A stretch of 34,414 nucleotides of DNA from assembly GCA_030154105.1 (NCBI GenBank), contig JASKKP010000022.1, positions 1 through 34,414 on the forward strand, written 5' to 3'. Positions within the stretch are counted from its first letter, which is position 1; the number at the start of each line of letters is the position of its first letter. This document shows, in pieces, positions 24,335 through 31,279 of this stretch. This stretch comes from Bacillota bacterium. GTDB lineage: Bacteria > Bacillota > DTU030 > DUMP01. Both the position numbers and the translations under genes were made by a program. The notes below the pieces were generated by a model. That model was not told the origin of the DNA, searched no databases, and was given only the letters and a program-made list of their open reading frames with translations.

Positions 24335-25138
24335 CTAGCGGGATATGCCGGCCGCTTCCGCTTTTTCCCGGGCCAAGTCCTGCGCGAAAAGCGCCGCTCC
24401 GTATGCCCCCATGAACTGGGAGAGTGGGGGCACAACTATTTCTTGACCGATGAGCTTCTCCAGCGATCTTCTAACGCCGGCGTTCAGGCTTACGCCCCCG
24501 GTGAAGACAACGGTCGGGACCAGGCCCACCCGGCGCGCCATGCTGGCCACGCGGGCGGCCACGGCTTCGCATAGCCCCCGAATAATGGCCGGCCGTGGTA
24601 TGCCGGCGGCGATCAGGCCGATCACCTCTGACTCGGCAAAAACAGTGCACGTGCTGGAAACCTTGGCCGCCTCTTTGGCTTTGAGCCACTCTTCACCAAA
24701 ACTGTCAAGGTCCAGCTCAAGCCGGTTGGCCATGACCTCAAGGAACCGCCCCGTCCCGGCCGCGCATTTGTCGTTCATGACGAAGTCGAGAAGTAGCCCC
24801 GCGTCATCAAGGCGGATCACCTTGGAGTCCTGCCCGCCGATGTCGATCACGGTGCGGGCCGCGGGTACCAGGGCGTGAGCGCCTCGAGCATGGCAGGTGA
24901 TCTCGGTGAGCGTCCGGTCAGCTTGGGACACGCGCTCGCGCCCGTAGCCGGTGGCCACCACGGCCTTTACCGCATCGGCCGCCGCCCCGGCCTGGGCCAA
25001 GGCTGTTTCTAGGCAGCGCGTGGCCGCGCGCTGAGGGTCTGCACCTGTGGCGGCAGCGTAGGTGGCGCCGACCTGTCCGTTGGCTAAGAGCACCACTTTG
25101 GTGGCGGTTGAACCGGAATCTATGCCGGCTACAAGCAT
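24335..25138 (-). CDS. ATP-dependent activator of 2-hydroxyacyl-CoA dehydratase type (BadF/BcrA/HgdC family)
   Basis: This homodimeric iron-sulfur ATPase injects a low-potential electron into its partner enzyme at the cost of ATP. The 267-aa product has the actin-like phosphate loop GIDSGSTATKVVLL, ATGYGRERV, DIGGQDSKVI, and two conserved cysteines, in NDKCAAGTGRF and SSTCTVFAESE, that hold one [4Fe-4S] cluster between the two subunits. FTGGVSLNAGVRRSLE completes the nucleotide site. I prefer ATG 25138, preceded by GGGGTGGAG, to the GTG at 25150. It is the last gene of the operon, 18 bases after its two partner subunits. Confidence 0.92.
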   Translation of the reverse strand: MLVAGIDSGSTATKVVLLANGQVGATYAAATGADPQRAATRCLETALAQAGAAADAVKAVVATGYGRERVSQADRTLTEITCHARGAHALVPAARTVIDIGGQDSKVIRLDDAGLLLDFVMNDKCAAGTGRFLEVMANRLELDLDSFGEEWLKAKEAAKVSSTCTVFAESEVIGLIAAGIPRPAIIRGLCEAVAARVASMARRVGLVPTVVFTGGVSLNAGVRRSLEKLIGQEIVVPPLSQFMGAYGAALFAQDLAREKAEAAGISR

Positions 25139-25156
25139 AAGCATCTCCACCCCGTT

Positions 25157-26458
25157 TCACCGTGGTATTGCTTTCGTTCCTCGGGCCGGCAACGGCGTAT
25201 TTCGGGCATCGAGCAGCTCGACAAAGGCGGCAATACGGGTAAGCTGCTGGGCTGTGCCGGAACTTCGCCCGTCTACGCCATCGCCTGCCAACTCCAGAAA
25301 AGGAACGCCGCGCTCGCGTAAAAAGTCGGCCAAGAAGCGGCCGCCGCCATTAGACTGCCGGCAACCCCATTGATTAAACTGGACTACCCCATCTATTCCG
25401 TACTCCTGGACCAGGTTCCAGATGGTTTCCAACCTCCGCTCGATCGGCCCCCAGCCGAAATGGGACAGGAGTTTAGCAGCCAAGCTTTCGGCCCAAGCGT
25501 CGGGCCGGTGGGGCGGCCAGTAGAGGTGGCTGTATTCTTCGAAGGCTATGGAGGTGTTGCATTCTTTTTCCAGGTAGCGGAAAAGCGAGCTGGAGTAGTA
25601 CGGGCGTAAGTTCAACCAGAGCAGGCGGTGGCGCTCGCCGGACACGGGAAAAGCGCCAAGGCGGATGGTTTCTTCAAGGTGGGTTCTAAGCTGGGCGTAA
25701 AACTCGGGTAGCCATGGGCTTCCCCAGCCGGAAAGGAAAACGGCCACGTAGTTTAAAGCTTCGCTCCCCGCCCAAGGGGCCGGCCGGTTCCGCCTCAGCC
25801 GGCAGACGGCCAGATACTCGCTGCGGGCCCGGTTGGCGGCCGCGAGTGCCTTCGGCAGGCCGGCAAGGGAGAGCCCGGGTACCTTAAGTACTAGGTCTTG
25901 GGCTACGCGTTCAAGCTGGTGGGCGAGCCAGGCCACTCCCTCTGGCGTCGCGGCATAGGGGACGTCGAGAACGTAGAACGGACAACCAAAAGAACGGCTG
26001 TGGCGGTATAGGGAGCACCGGCCACCGTCGCAGAGATGTGAGGAAACAATGACGGCCGCTGGCTTCGGTAGCAGCTCGAGATTTTCCAGCCCCAAGCTGC
26101 AGCGGTGAAAGCTGCACAAGTCTTGCGAGTAACCGGACCCTTCGGAAGCGGTTACGGCCGGCGCGCTGAACCCGGCTGCCGCCGCAAAACCACTCCACAC
26201 TTCGGGCAGAACGGGGATCGCTCCGAGCCCGTAGATTAGCTCCGTTGGCACAAAGGCGCTGGCCAGGATTACCGGCTTCTCTCCGGAAAAAGCGGCATGA
26301 AGTTCGGAAAGAATGCCCCGAACTGCCACTTTTTGGTAGGAACGAAGCCGGCGGCCGAGCAGTCCAAGCACCAGGTGAGCCAGAGAATACGTCAGGTGAT
26401 TCGCGAGAAACAGGCGGGCGAGCTTAAGACGCCGCACGTTGCCGCTTTTACTCTTCAT
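25157..26458 (-). CDS. 2-hydroxyacyl-CoA dehydratase-like iron-sulfur subunit (HgdB family), second subunit
   Basis: The 433-aa product shows the HgdB/FldB layout: AFVPTELIYGLGAIPVLPEV near the N-terminus, cysteines at C115/C120 (DLCSFHRC) and C143/C148 (HLCDGGRC), and C366 in VVQFNQWGCRQSNGGGR, followed by RGVPFLELAGDGVDGR. In this family three cysteines per subunit bind a [4Fe-4S] cluster. Extra cysteines (C120, C148, C159) could allow a larger cluster, as in double-cubane proteins, but this is speculation. An N-terminal extension of ~60 residues precedes the domain. It overlaps the upstream subunit gene by four bases (ATGA). The substrate is unknown; acyl-CoA dehydration, ring reduction and other low-potential reductions are all possible. 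Confidence 0.82.
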   Translation of the reverse strand: MKSKSGNVRRLKLARLFLANHLTYSLAHLVLGLLGRRLRSYQKVAVRGILSELHAAFSGEKPVILASAFVPTELIYGLGAIPVLPEVWSGFAAAAGFSAPAVTASEGSGYSQDLCSFHRCSLGLENLELLPKPAAVIVSSHLCDGGRCSLYRHSRSFGCPFYVLDVPYAATPEGVAWLAHQLERVAQDLVLKVPGLSLAGLPKALAAANRARSEYLAVCRLRRNRPAPWAGSEALNYVAVFLSGWGSPWLPEFYAQLRTHLEETIRLGAFPVSGERHRLLWLNLRPYYSSSLFRYLEKECNTSIAFEEYSHLYWPPHRPDAWAESLAAKLLSHFGWGPIERRLETIWNLVQEYGIDGVVQFNQWGCRQSNGGGRFLADFLRERGVPFLELAGDGVDGRSSGTAQQLTRIAAFVELLDARNTPLPARGTKAIPR

Positions 26459-27609
26459 GTCCGCCGACCCTCTTTCGCCCTGGCTGCGCCTTGCTGGCCT
26501 TGCCGTTCCTCAAGGAGTTCCCGGAAAGCGGCCAGCCTGGTGTGCATTTGAGCCGAAAGCCCTGCGCCGTATTCGCCTTCCAAAAGGAGGAAAGGGAGGC
26601 CGTATTCGGAGAGCCAGTCTTTGACGTCTACGCTTTCATAGTAGCCGTGATCGCAGAATTTCGGCACGAAGTAGATTACGCCGCTAACCCCGGCCTCTTT
26701 TCTGCCGTCTTCAAACAGGAGTTCTTCCAGCCAACTACGGCGGGCTTGGCGAACAAGCAGGCGCGGGCAGGGGGGTTTTCTGAGGTAAGCTGCAGCCAGC
26801 CGCAAAAAGATGTCCCCTTCGATTTGCGAAAGCGTCACCTTCAGGCTTCGCCAGCCCAGGCAGGAGTCCACGGCGGCAATGCCTAGTCCGTTGGCTTCGA
26901 GGGCTGCCGGTATAGTAGCATCGAGCAGGAAACTCCCTATAAGCAGCACCACCGGAGCACGCGGCGCTGCCGGCGAACTCGTCGACCTTCGCACGGCCTG
27001 GGCCGCCCGGAGCCAGTCGGGGGGACCCGAGTCCGGCAGCGCGAGTGCTTCATTCAGCGCGAAATAAAGCTCGACCCACTCAGTTACCGAAGCGCACACC
27101 CCAAGCGGCTTCTTACCACTACCGGCACTGCCCTGAACGGCTTCAGGGGTTGGATAGGCTGTAAGGAGCGCGTGGCGCAGGAAGTCTATCTCCTGAGCCG
27201 CGCGCCAGAGCCGCTCGGGCCATTCCCTTTCCGGCGGGGCACTGGGGTAAGCGGCCGCCAGGTCGTGGGCAAAAGAGCGGAGCACCCCGGCGTAGTAGGA
27301 TACGGCATCCTCGTCTTGGGTCCGGGGTACGTCGAGGTAAAAGCTCGGTATGTCCGGGGCGTAGTGGCGTAGCCCATCATAAACCCTGCGCATGGCGTCG
27401 CAAGAGCCGGCTACGGCTACGCCGAGGAGCGCCTGAGACACTTTCTCGGCCCAGACCTGGCTGAGCACGCCGCGCGCGTAAGGACAAAAATCCCGCGGTA
27501 GATAAGAGTCGGCTTCCTGACCGGCATTTTTAGGGAGAAGCCTTCGCGCCGGTATACCCAAGGCCAAGGGAATTTCCAAAGGAATGTAGCTGCACGTGGT
27601 TAAGAGCAA
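26455..27609 (-). CDS. 2-hydroxyacyl-CoA dehydratase-like iron-sulfur subunit (HgdB family), first subunit
   Basis: The 384-aa product is a second, clearly different HgdB-like protein: TTCSYIPLEIPLALGIPARR, C42 in RDFCPYARG, C70 in AGSCDAMRR, and C319 in FVPKFCDHGYYESVDVKDWL, followed by GLPFLLLEGEYGAG and TRLAAFRELLEE. C42, C70 and C319 match the three usual cluster ligands. The start is taken as TTG 27609 with GGGGG upstream; no nearby ATG fits. It follows the transporter permease gene by 25 bases on the same strand and overlaps the next subunit by four bases. With that subunit it probably forms the heterodimeric reductase served by the activator. Confidence 0.82.
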   Translation of the reverse strand: MLLTTCSYIPLEIPLALGIPARRLLPKNAGQEADSYLPRDFCPYARGVLSQVWAEKVSQALLGVAVAGSCDAMRRVYDGLRHYAPDIPSFYLDVPRTQDEDAVSYYAGVLRSFAHDLAAAYPSAPPEREWPERLWRAAQEIDFLRHALLTAYPTPEAVQGSAGSGKKPLGVCASVTEWVELYFALNEALALPDSGPPDWLRAAQAVRRSTSSPAAPRAPVVLLIGSFLLDATIPAALEANGLGIAAVDSCLGWRSLKVTLSQIEGDIFLRLAAAYLRKPPCPRLLVRQARRSWLEELLFEDGRKEAGVSGVIYFVPKFCDHGYYESVDVKDWLSEYGLPFLLLEGEYGAGLSAQMHTRLAAFRELLEERQGQQGAARAKEGRRT

Positions 27610-27634
27610 AGTTATGCCCCCTGCTCTTTAAATG

Positions 27635-28402
27635 CTAACGACTGGGATGGGTGCTCGGAAGGCGCAGCTGATGGGCGGAGGTGAAAAAGAGGCGGTAACC
27701 AAAGAGGGCCACCAACATGCTGGTAATGCCTACGGACGCGCTCAACATGAATTGGACGAGGATCTGATACTTAACGGCTTCCACCGGGCTGATGCCAGCA
27801 ATGATTTGGCCGGTCATCATGCCCGGGAGCTGAACGAGACCCACCGTTTTCATGGAATCTACGGTAGGGATCATACCGGCCTTGACCGCCGCTTTCAGGG
27901 CCGGTTCGGCTGCCTGGCGGGAAGTACCGCCCAGGGCAAGGGTGGCGAGGATGGCGGCCCGCTGGGCGGCGATTTCGGCGCGCAGGCGATTGAGGGTAAG
28001 GCCGGAGGCCACCATGGCGTTGCCGATTATCATGCCGCTAATAGGAATGACGTATTGCGGGGTGAAAGGGATGATTCCCAGCCCCACCAACATCCCCAAA
28101 GTTATTGTTTCGGCTACGGCAATGGCCAACGTGGCGAGCGGGAAAGCGCCGGGCAGACCTTCGGCGCGCCGGGCGGCATTTTGACCTGCGACTAACACCA
28201 TCACTCCCAGCATAAGCGCGATGTACGGCCAGTCGGCCAGGCCAAAGATGAACTTGAGCACGTACCCTACCGCGGTCAGCTGGATGAAAGCGCGCACCGT
28301 GCCTATAAGCAAGTCGCGCTCCAACTTCAGGCGCTGCCAGAGGGAGATGAGCACGGCCAGGCCCACAAAGGAAAGAGACAGAGTAAGAGATAGATAGGAC
28401 AT
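27635..28402 (-). CDS. fetB: FetB-type (UPF0014) ABC transporter permease
   Basis: From ATG 28402 the product is 255 aa with about seven membrane helices. It carries UPF0014 family stretches: LLIGTVRAFIQLTAVGYVL, MVLVAGQNAARRAEGLPG, PISGMIIGNAMVASGLTLNR and TVGLVQLPGMMTGQIIAGIS. In E. coli FetAB exports iron and protects against oxidative stress; other family members are uncharacterised. Its start overlaps the ATPase stop as TGATG, so the two are coupled. It is followed by the HgdB-like genes on the same strand. That arrangement suggests an iron or metal role tied to an oxygen-sensitive iron-sulfur enzyme (inference). Confidence 0.88.
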   Translation of the reverse strand: MSYLSLTLSLSFVGLAVLISLWQRLKLERDLLIGTVRAFIQLTAVGYVLKFIFGLADWPYIALMLGVMVLVAGQNAARRAEGLPGAFPLATLAIAVAETITLGMLVGLGIIPFTPQYVIPISGMIIGNAMVASGLTLNRLRAEIAAQRAAILATLALGGTSRQAAEPALKAAVKAGMIPTVDSMKTVGLVQLPGMMTGQIIAGISPVEAVKYQILVQFMLSASVGITSMLVALFGYRLFFTSAHQLRLPSTHPSR

Positions 28403-29145
28403 CAATTTACCTCCCTGCCGATTTCCGCGAGGCGCCCCGCGAGGAAGGCCCGCCCGGCTTCCGTTTGCGGCGAACAAAAAAAGCCCGCCGTGTCCCCTTC
28501 TTCTATCTTCCGGCCGCCGATGATAAGAACAACCCGGTCGCTTACCCGCTGTGCCTGCTGCAAATCATGGGTGACCCAAACTACCGTAAGCCCGCGGTGG
28601 CGGCAAATATAAGTAATGAGCTCCTCTACTTGGCGGGCGGCCGTTTTGTCCAGCGCGGCGGTCGGCTCGTCCAAAAGGAGCACCTCCGGCTCGTTGGCGA
28701 GGGCGCGGGCCAGGGCTACGCGCTGTTCCTCGCCGCCGGAAAGGCTTTGGGCGTCCCGGGCAGCGAATTCTTGAGGTAGGCCAACTTCTCTTAAGTACTC
28801 GACCACCGGTTGCGCCGGCTTTTCACCCCGCAGGGACGGTCCGTAGGCGATGTTGGCGGTCACGGTGCCGGGAAAGAGAGTGGGGTGCTGAAACACCATC
28901 CCTACGCGGCGTCGGAGTAGGAGGACGTCAAGCCTGCGTATATCCGTTCCATCCAGGTAAATGGTCCCGGCGGTAGGCTCTTCCAAGCGATTAAGAAGGG
29001 CGAGCAGCGTGCTTTTGCCGGCGCCAGACGGCCCTAGTATAGCCAGAACCCTGCCTTGGGGTACGGCAAAGGAAATGTCCTGAAGGAGTACTTGGCCGGA
29101 CACCTCCTTTCTCACTTTCTCTAAGACTAGTTTATCCATAGACAT
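28402..29145 (-). CDS. fetA: FetA-type ABC transporter ATP-binding protein
   Basis: The 247-aa product is a complete ABC ATPase: Walker A GPSGAGKST, Q-loop MVFQHPTLFPGT, signature LSGGEEQRVALARAL, Walker B EVLLLDEPTAALD and switch histidine WVTHDLQQAQRV. GGGAGGAC lies just before the ATG at 29145. It is coupled to the FetB-type permease, which defines its class; no solute-binding protein is present, consistent with an exporter of the FetAB kind. It is the first gene of the minus-strand operon that continues through the dehydratase-type genes to 24335. Confidence 0.88.
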   Translation of the reverse strand: MSMDKLVLEKVRKEVSGQVLLQDISFAVPQGRVLAILGPSGAGKSTLLALLNRLEEPTAGTIYLDGTDIRRLDVLLLRRRVGMVFQHPTLFPGTVTANIAYGPSLRGEKPAQPVVEYLREVGLPQEFAARDAQSLSGGEEQRVALARALANEPEVLLLDEPTAALDKTAARQVEELITYICRHRGLTVVWVTHDLQQAQRVSDRVVLIIGGRKIEEGDTAGFFCSPQTEAGRAFLAGRLAEIGREVN

Positions 29146-29404
29146 GTCCTCCCGGCTTTATTGGTCCAGTAAGTAATAATCCGACCGCGCCCCGAAACTA
29201 TGCCGGGCGAAGTTGGCCGCGAGTTGCAGGCCGTAGGCCGGCCATTCTTGGCTATCAAGGGAATTCAGCCTATTAACTCAGGACGGCCGTGCTTGAACGG
29301 AAAAACTGGCGTTTGGCGATGGCGGATGTCAATATAATAAATACCACGCGTGTAGTGGGAAAACAAGAAGTCCTAATACGTTGACGGCCAAAGGCTTTCT
29401 GCTC
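29146..29404. other. Divergent intergenic region between fetA and tRNA-Val
   Basis: With the tRNA promoter it makes a ~315-base gene-free stretch. It must hold the promoter of the minus-strand operon, but no convincing -35/-10 pair was found. An AT-rich TATAATAAATA on the plus strand (about 29333-29343) has no good -35 at the right distance. I see no riboswitch or other element I can name. Confidence 0.4.
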
Positions 29405-29433
29405 TTGACGGGAAGCGCGAGCCGTGCTAGAAT
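29405..29433 (+). promoter_or_regulatory. Sigma-A promoter of tRNA-Val
   Basis: TTGACG (29405-29410), an exact 17-base spacer and TAGAAT (29428-29433) give a near-consensus promoter. It ends 26 bases before the tRNA, in the right direction and position. Confidence 0.85.
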
Positions 29434-29459
29434 GAGAGCGCAGGTTTCTGGTGGTTTAA

Positions 29460-29534
29460 GGGCGGATAGCTCAGCGGGAGAGCACTTGCCTTACAAGCAA
29501 GGGGTCGCAGGTTCGAGTCCTGCTTCGCCCACCA
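29460..29534 (+). tRNA. tRNA-Val (anticodon UAC)
   Basis: A complete 75-base cloverleaf with the CCA end encoded. The acceptor arms GGGCGGA and TTCGCCC pair (with a G-T), the anticodon stem CTTGC/GCAAG carries the loop CTTACAA, giving anticodon TAC, and the T arm contains the invariant GGTTCGAGTCC. It has its own promoter and terminator, so it is a single-gene unit. Confidence 0.97.
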
Positions 29535-29547
29535 AAGAGCATGAGAG

Positions 29548-29571
29548 AGCGCGGATTGTCCGCGCTTTTTT
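29548..29571 (+). terminator. Rho-independent terminator of tRNA-Val
   Basis: An 8-bp stem (AGCGCGGA/TCCGCGCT) with a TTG loop is followed by a run of T. It starts 14 bases after the tRNA. The group II intron remnant begins within a few bases of the T run. Confidence 0.92.
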
Positions 29572-29573
29572 GT

Positions 29574-30650
29574 TGATGCGCCCGGCATGGGTGCTGTCTA
29601 TAGGGTGAAAGACCCGAACGGCGAAGGTAGCAGTGGCCGTAGCTTAAGGCAAGGGTGTCTGCGGCGACGCCGGGTACCCCTCCGAAGGTGGGTGCTGAAG
29701 GAAGCCGGCGGCAAACCTCCGGCCCGAGGACCACGAACCCCAGGTGAGGTTGGCGCAGGCGGAATCGACGGGGTCCGAGTAGATGAACTACGCGATCTCC
29801 TACGAGAAGTCTGGCCCCAAGTTCGAGAGCAGCTCCTCCGAAGGACCTACCAGCCGAAGCCAGTCCGCCGAGTCGAAATCCCGAAACCAGGCGGAGGCAC
29901 AAGGCTTTTAGGGATTCCCACCGTTTTGGACCGCCTAATTCAACAGCACCCGCCTACGGCGGGTCCCCGTCTGCAGGTACTTACGCCCATCTTTGACCCG
30001 ACATTCTCCGAGGCGAGCTACGGGTTCAGACCCGGTAGACGAGCTCACGATGCGGTCAGGGTGGCGCGTCGCTACGTAGAAGCCGGACACGACTGGGTCG
30101 TGGACATGGATATCGAGAAATTCTTCGATAGAGTGAACCACGACATCCTCATGGCCCGGGTGGCCAGGAAGGTGAAGGACAAAAGGGTCCTAAAGCTGAT
30201 CCGCCGCTTCTTGCGGGCCGGATGACCTCGACAAAGAGCTTCAGAAGCGGGGCCACAAGTTCGTCCACTACGCCGATGACTGCAACATCTAACAGAAGCC
30301 GGCAGGCGGCCGAACGGGTCATGCAGAGTATCCGCCACTTCCTGCAGAAACGGTTAAAACTCAAGGTCAACGAAAAGAAGAGCAGCATGGACCGGCCGTG
30401 GAAGCTGAAGTACCTGGGATTCAGTATGTACAAGAACAAGGAGAGAGTCCTTATCCGCCCGGCTCCGCAGACCATCCAGCGGGTCAAGAATAAAATCCGG
30501 GAGTTTACCTCCCAAAGCCAACCCGTGAGCATGGCCGACCGGATCCGATACGCATTGCTATACCATCTCAAACGGTCCCCCTCTGTTTTGTTGGTCTACA
30601 GAGAAGGGTACCGGTTTTATTGTGCGGTGGCGGTGTTTCTACCGGGATGA
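29574..30650 (+). mobile_element. Degenerate group II intron remnant
   Basis: The segment starts with TGCGCCCGGCATGGGTGC and continues with the conserved domain I pattern (GGGTGAAAGACCC; GGTAGCAGTGGCCGTAGC; AAGGAAGCCGGCGGCAAAC) that I know from bacterial group II introns. After ~175 bases this RNA part runs directly into reverse-transcriptase coding sequence, so most of domains I to IV is deleted. No domain V (the conserved short hairpin near the 3' end) was found up to 31270. The element therefore cannot splice or move. It begins immediately behind the tRNA terminator, the kind of target used by class IIC introns, but the class cannot be settled from this fragment. Confidence 0.75.
29749..30650 (+). 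pseudogene. ltrA: Group II intron reverse transcriptase/maturase, broken by deletions and frameshifts
   Basis: Coding sequence resumes with GGIDGVRVDELRDLLREVW, so the N-terminus is missing. RT blocks follow: PGGGTRLLGIPTVLDRLIQQ, then FDPTFSEASYGFRPGRRAHD and VVDMDIEKFFDRVNHDILMA. The frame stops at 30225. The block with GTPQGGPLSPLL is deleted, the catalytic YADD (HKFVHYADDCNI) appears in a second frame that stops at once, and the rest (SRQAAERVMQSIRHF; KLKYLGFSMYKNK) lies in a third frame ending at 30650. Similarity is lost after SMADRI, so the maturase and endonuclease parts are gone. An extra eight-residue stretch after LIQQ contains a small palindrome. It is clearly inactive. Confidence 0.85.
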
Positions 30651-30731
30651 TCCTATGTATTTTTCGTTGCCGTTCTCTGCACTTCCATTTTGCCAAAAGT
30701 GTTTTCGGAGCCCCAAAAGACCCGTCTGATT

Positions 30732-30785
30732 ACGAAAAAGGGGACCACCCCGGCTAAGGCTACACTGTGGTGCCCCATTTTTCGT
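30732..30785. repeat. Imperfect inverted repeat, possible bidirectional terminator or IS ends
   Basis: ACGAAAAAGGGGACCAC (30732-30748) is matched by GTGGTGCCCCATTTTTCGT (30767-30785) with two single-base bulges, around an 18-base loop. A run, GC-rich stem and T run are in the order of a two-way terminator. Two fused insertion-sequence ends are an alternative, given the surrounding mobile DNA. Confidence 0.5.
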
Positions 30786-30866
30786 TGTCACATTGGATCG
30801 CTACGTTAAGTTACCCCGTCCCCAAATGCCGGAGTAATTGTTTTATAATCTAACAAGGAGTCATCC

Positions 30867-30977
30867 ATGCCGCTAAATAGCGGCACCATGAAAGATGAAA
30901 ACGGTATTTTCGAAGAAGGAGGATATGCCAGAAAAGTGGCGAATCTGAATAGGGTGAGGAAAGAACAACCCGATTGA
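30867..30977 (+). CDS. Possible small ORF of 36 aa
   Basis: ATG 30867 has AAGGAG nine bases upstream. The product is polar (MPLNSGTMKDENGIFEEGG, then YARKVANLNRVRKEQPD) and ends in a double stop TGATGA. The same frame continues for 18 more codons (REKDGTVVVSYLRKQKSR) to TAA at 31035-31037, with a protein-like look. It may be a short peptide gene or the remains of a ~55-aa gene. I do not recognise it. Confidence 0.3.
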   Translation: MPLNSGTMKDENGIFEEGGYARKVANLNRVRKEQPD

Positions 30978-31279
30978 TGACGGGAGAAAGACGGTACGGT
31001 GGTTGTCAGCTACCTTCGGAAACAGAAGTCTCGTTAAAATCTAGGACTTCTACCCAATCGGGGTTCTTCCTAGAGGAGTCTTTACGGGCGCGCCTGGTCC
31101 TCACAAGACGGGCCTGTTCCTTTTGATGCACAGGAGGGGTCGCCCACAGCCCCGGCGGCTGTGATGAAAACACACCTCTTATTGGGAAGGGAGAACAACT
31201 CCTTTCGCTACCTGAGTTCTTAAGCCTGCCGCTAGAATATCGTGGGTCCATCCAAAAAATATTACGAGGAAGGGTGACG

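Larger units (their letters stand above)
30651..31279. other. Mostly non-coding stretch between intron remnant and helicase
   Basis: About 630 bases without an intact large gene. It contains an inverted repeat (30732-30785), a small ORF with a possible interrupted continuation (30867-31037) and a TATAAT at 30844-30849 without a good -35. On the minus strand a frame ending near 31006 contains KNPDWVEVLDFNETSVSEGS, which could be a remnant but cannot be supported further. The promoter of the helicase gene was not identified. Confidence 0.45.

Noticed and set aside
30844..30849. Perfect TATAAT as a promoter for the small ORF or helicase
   Set aside because: No acceptable -35 lies at 16-18 bases, and the transcript would start inside the ribosome-binding site of the small ORF.
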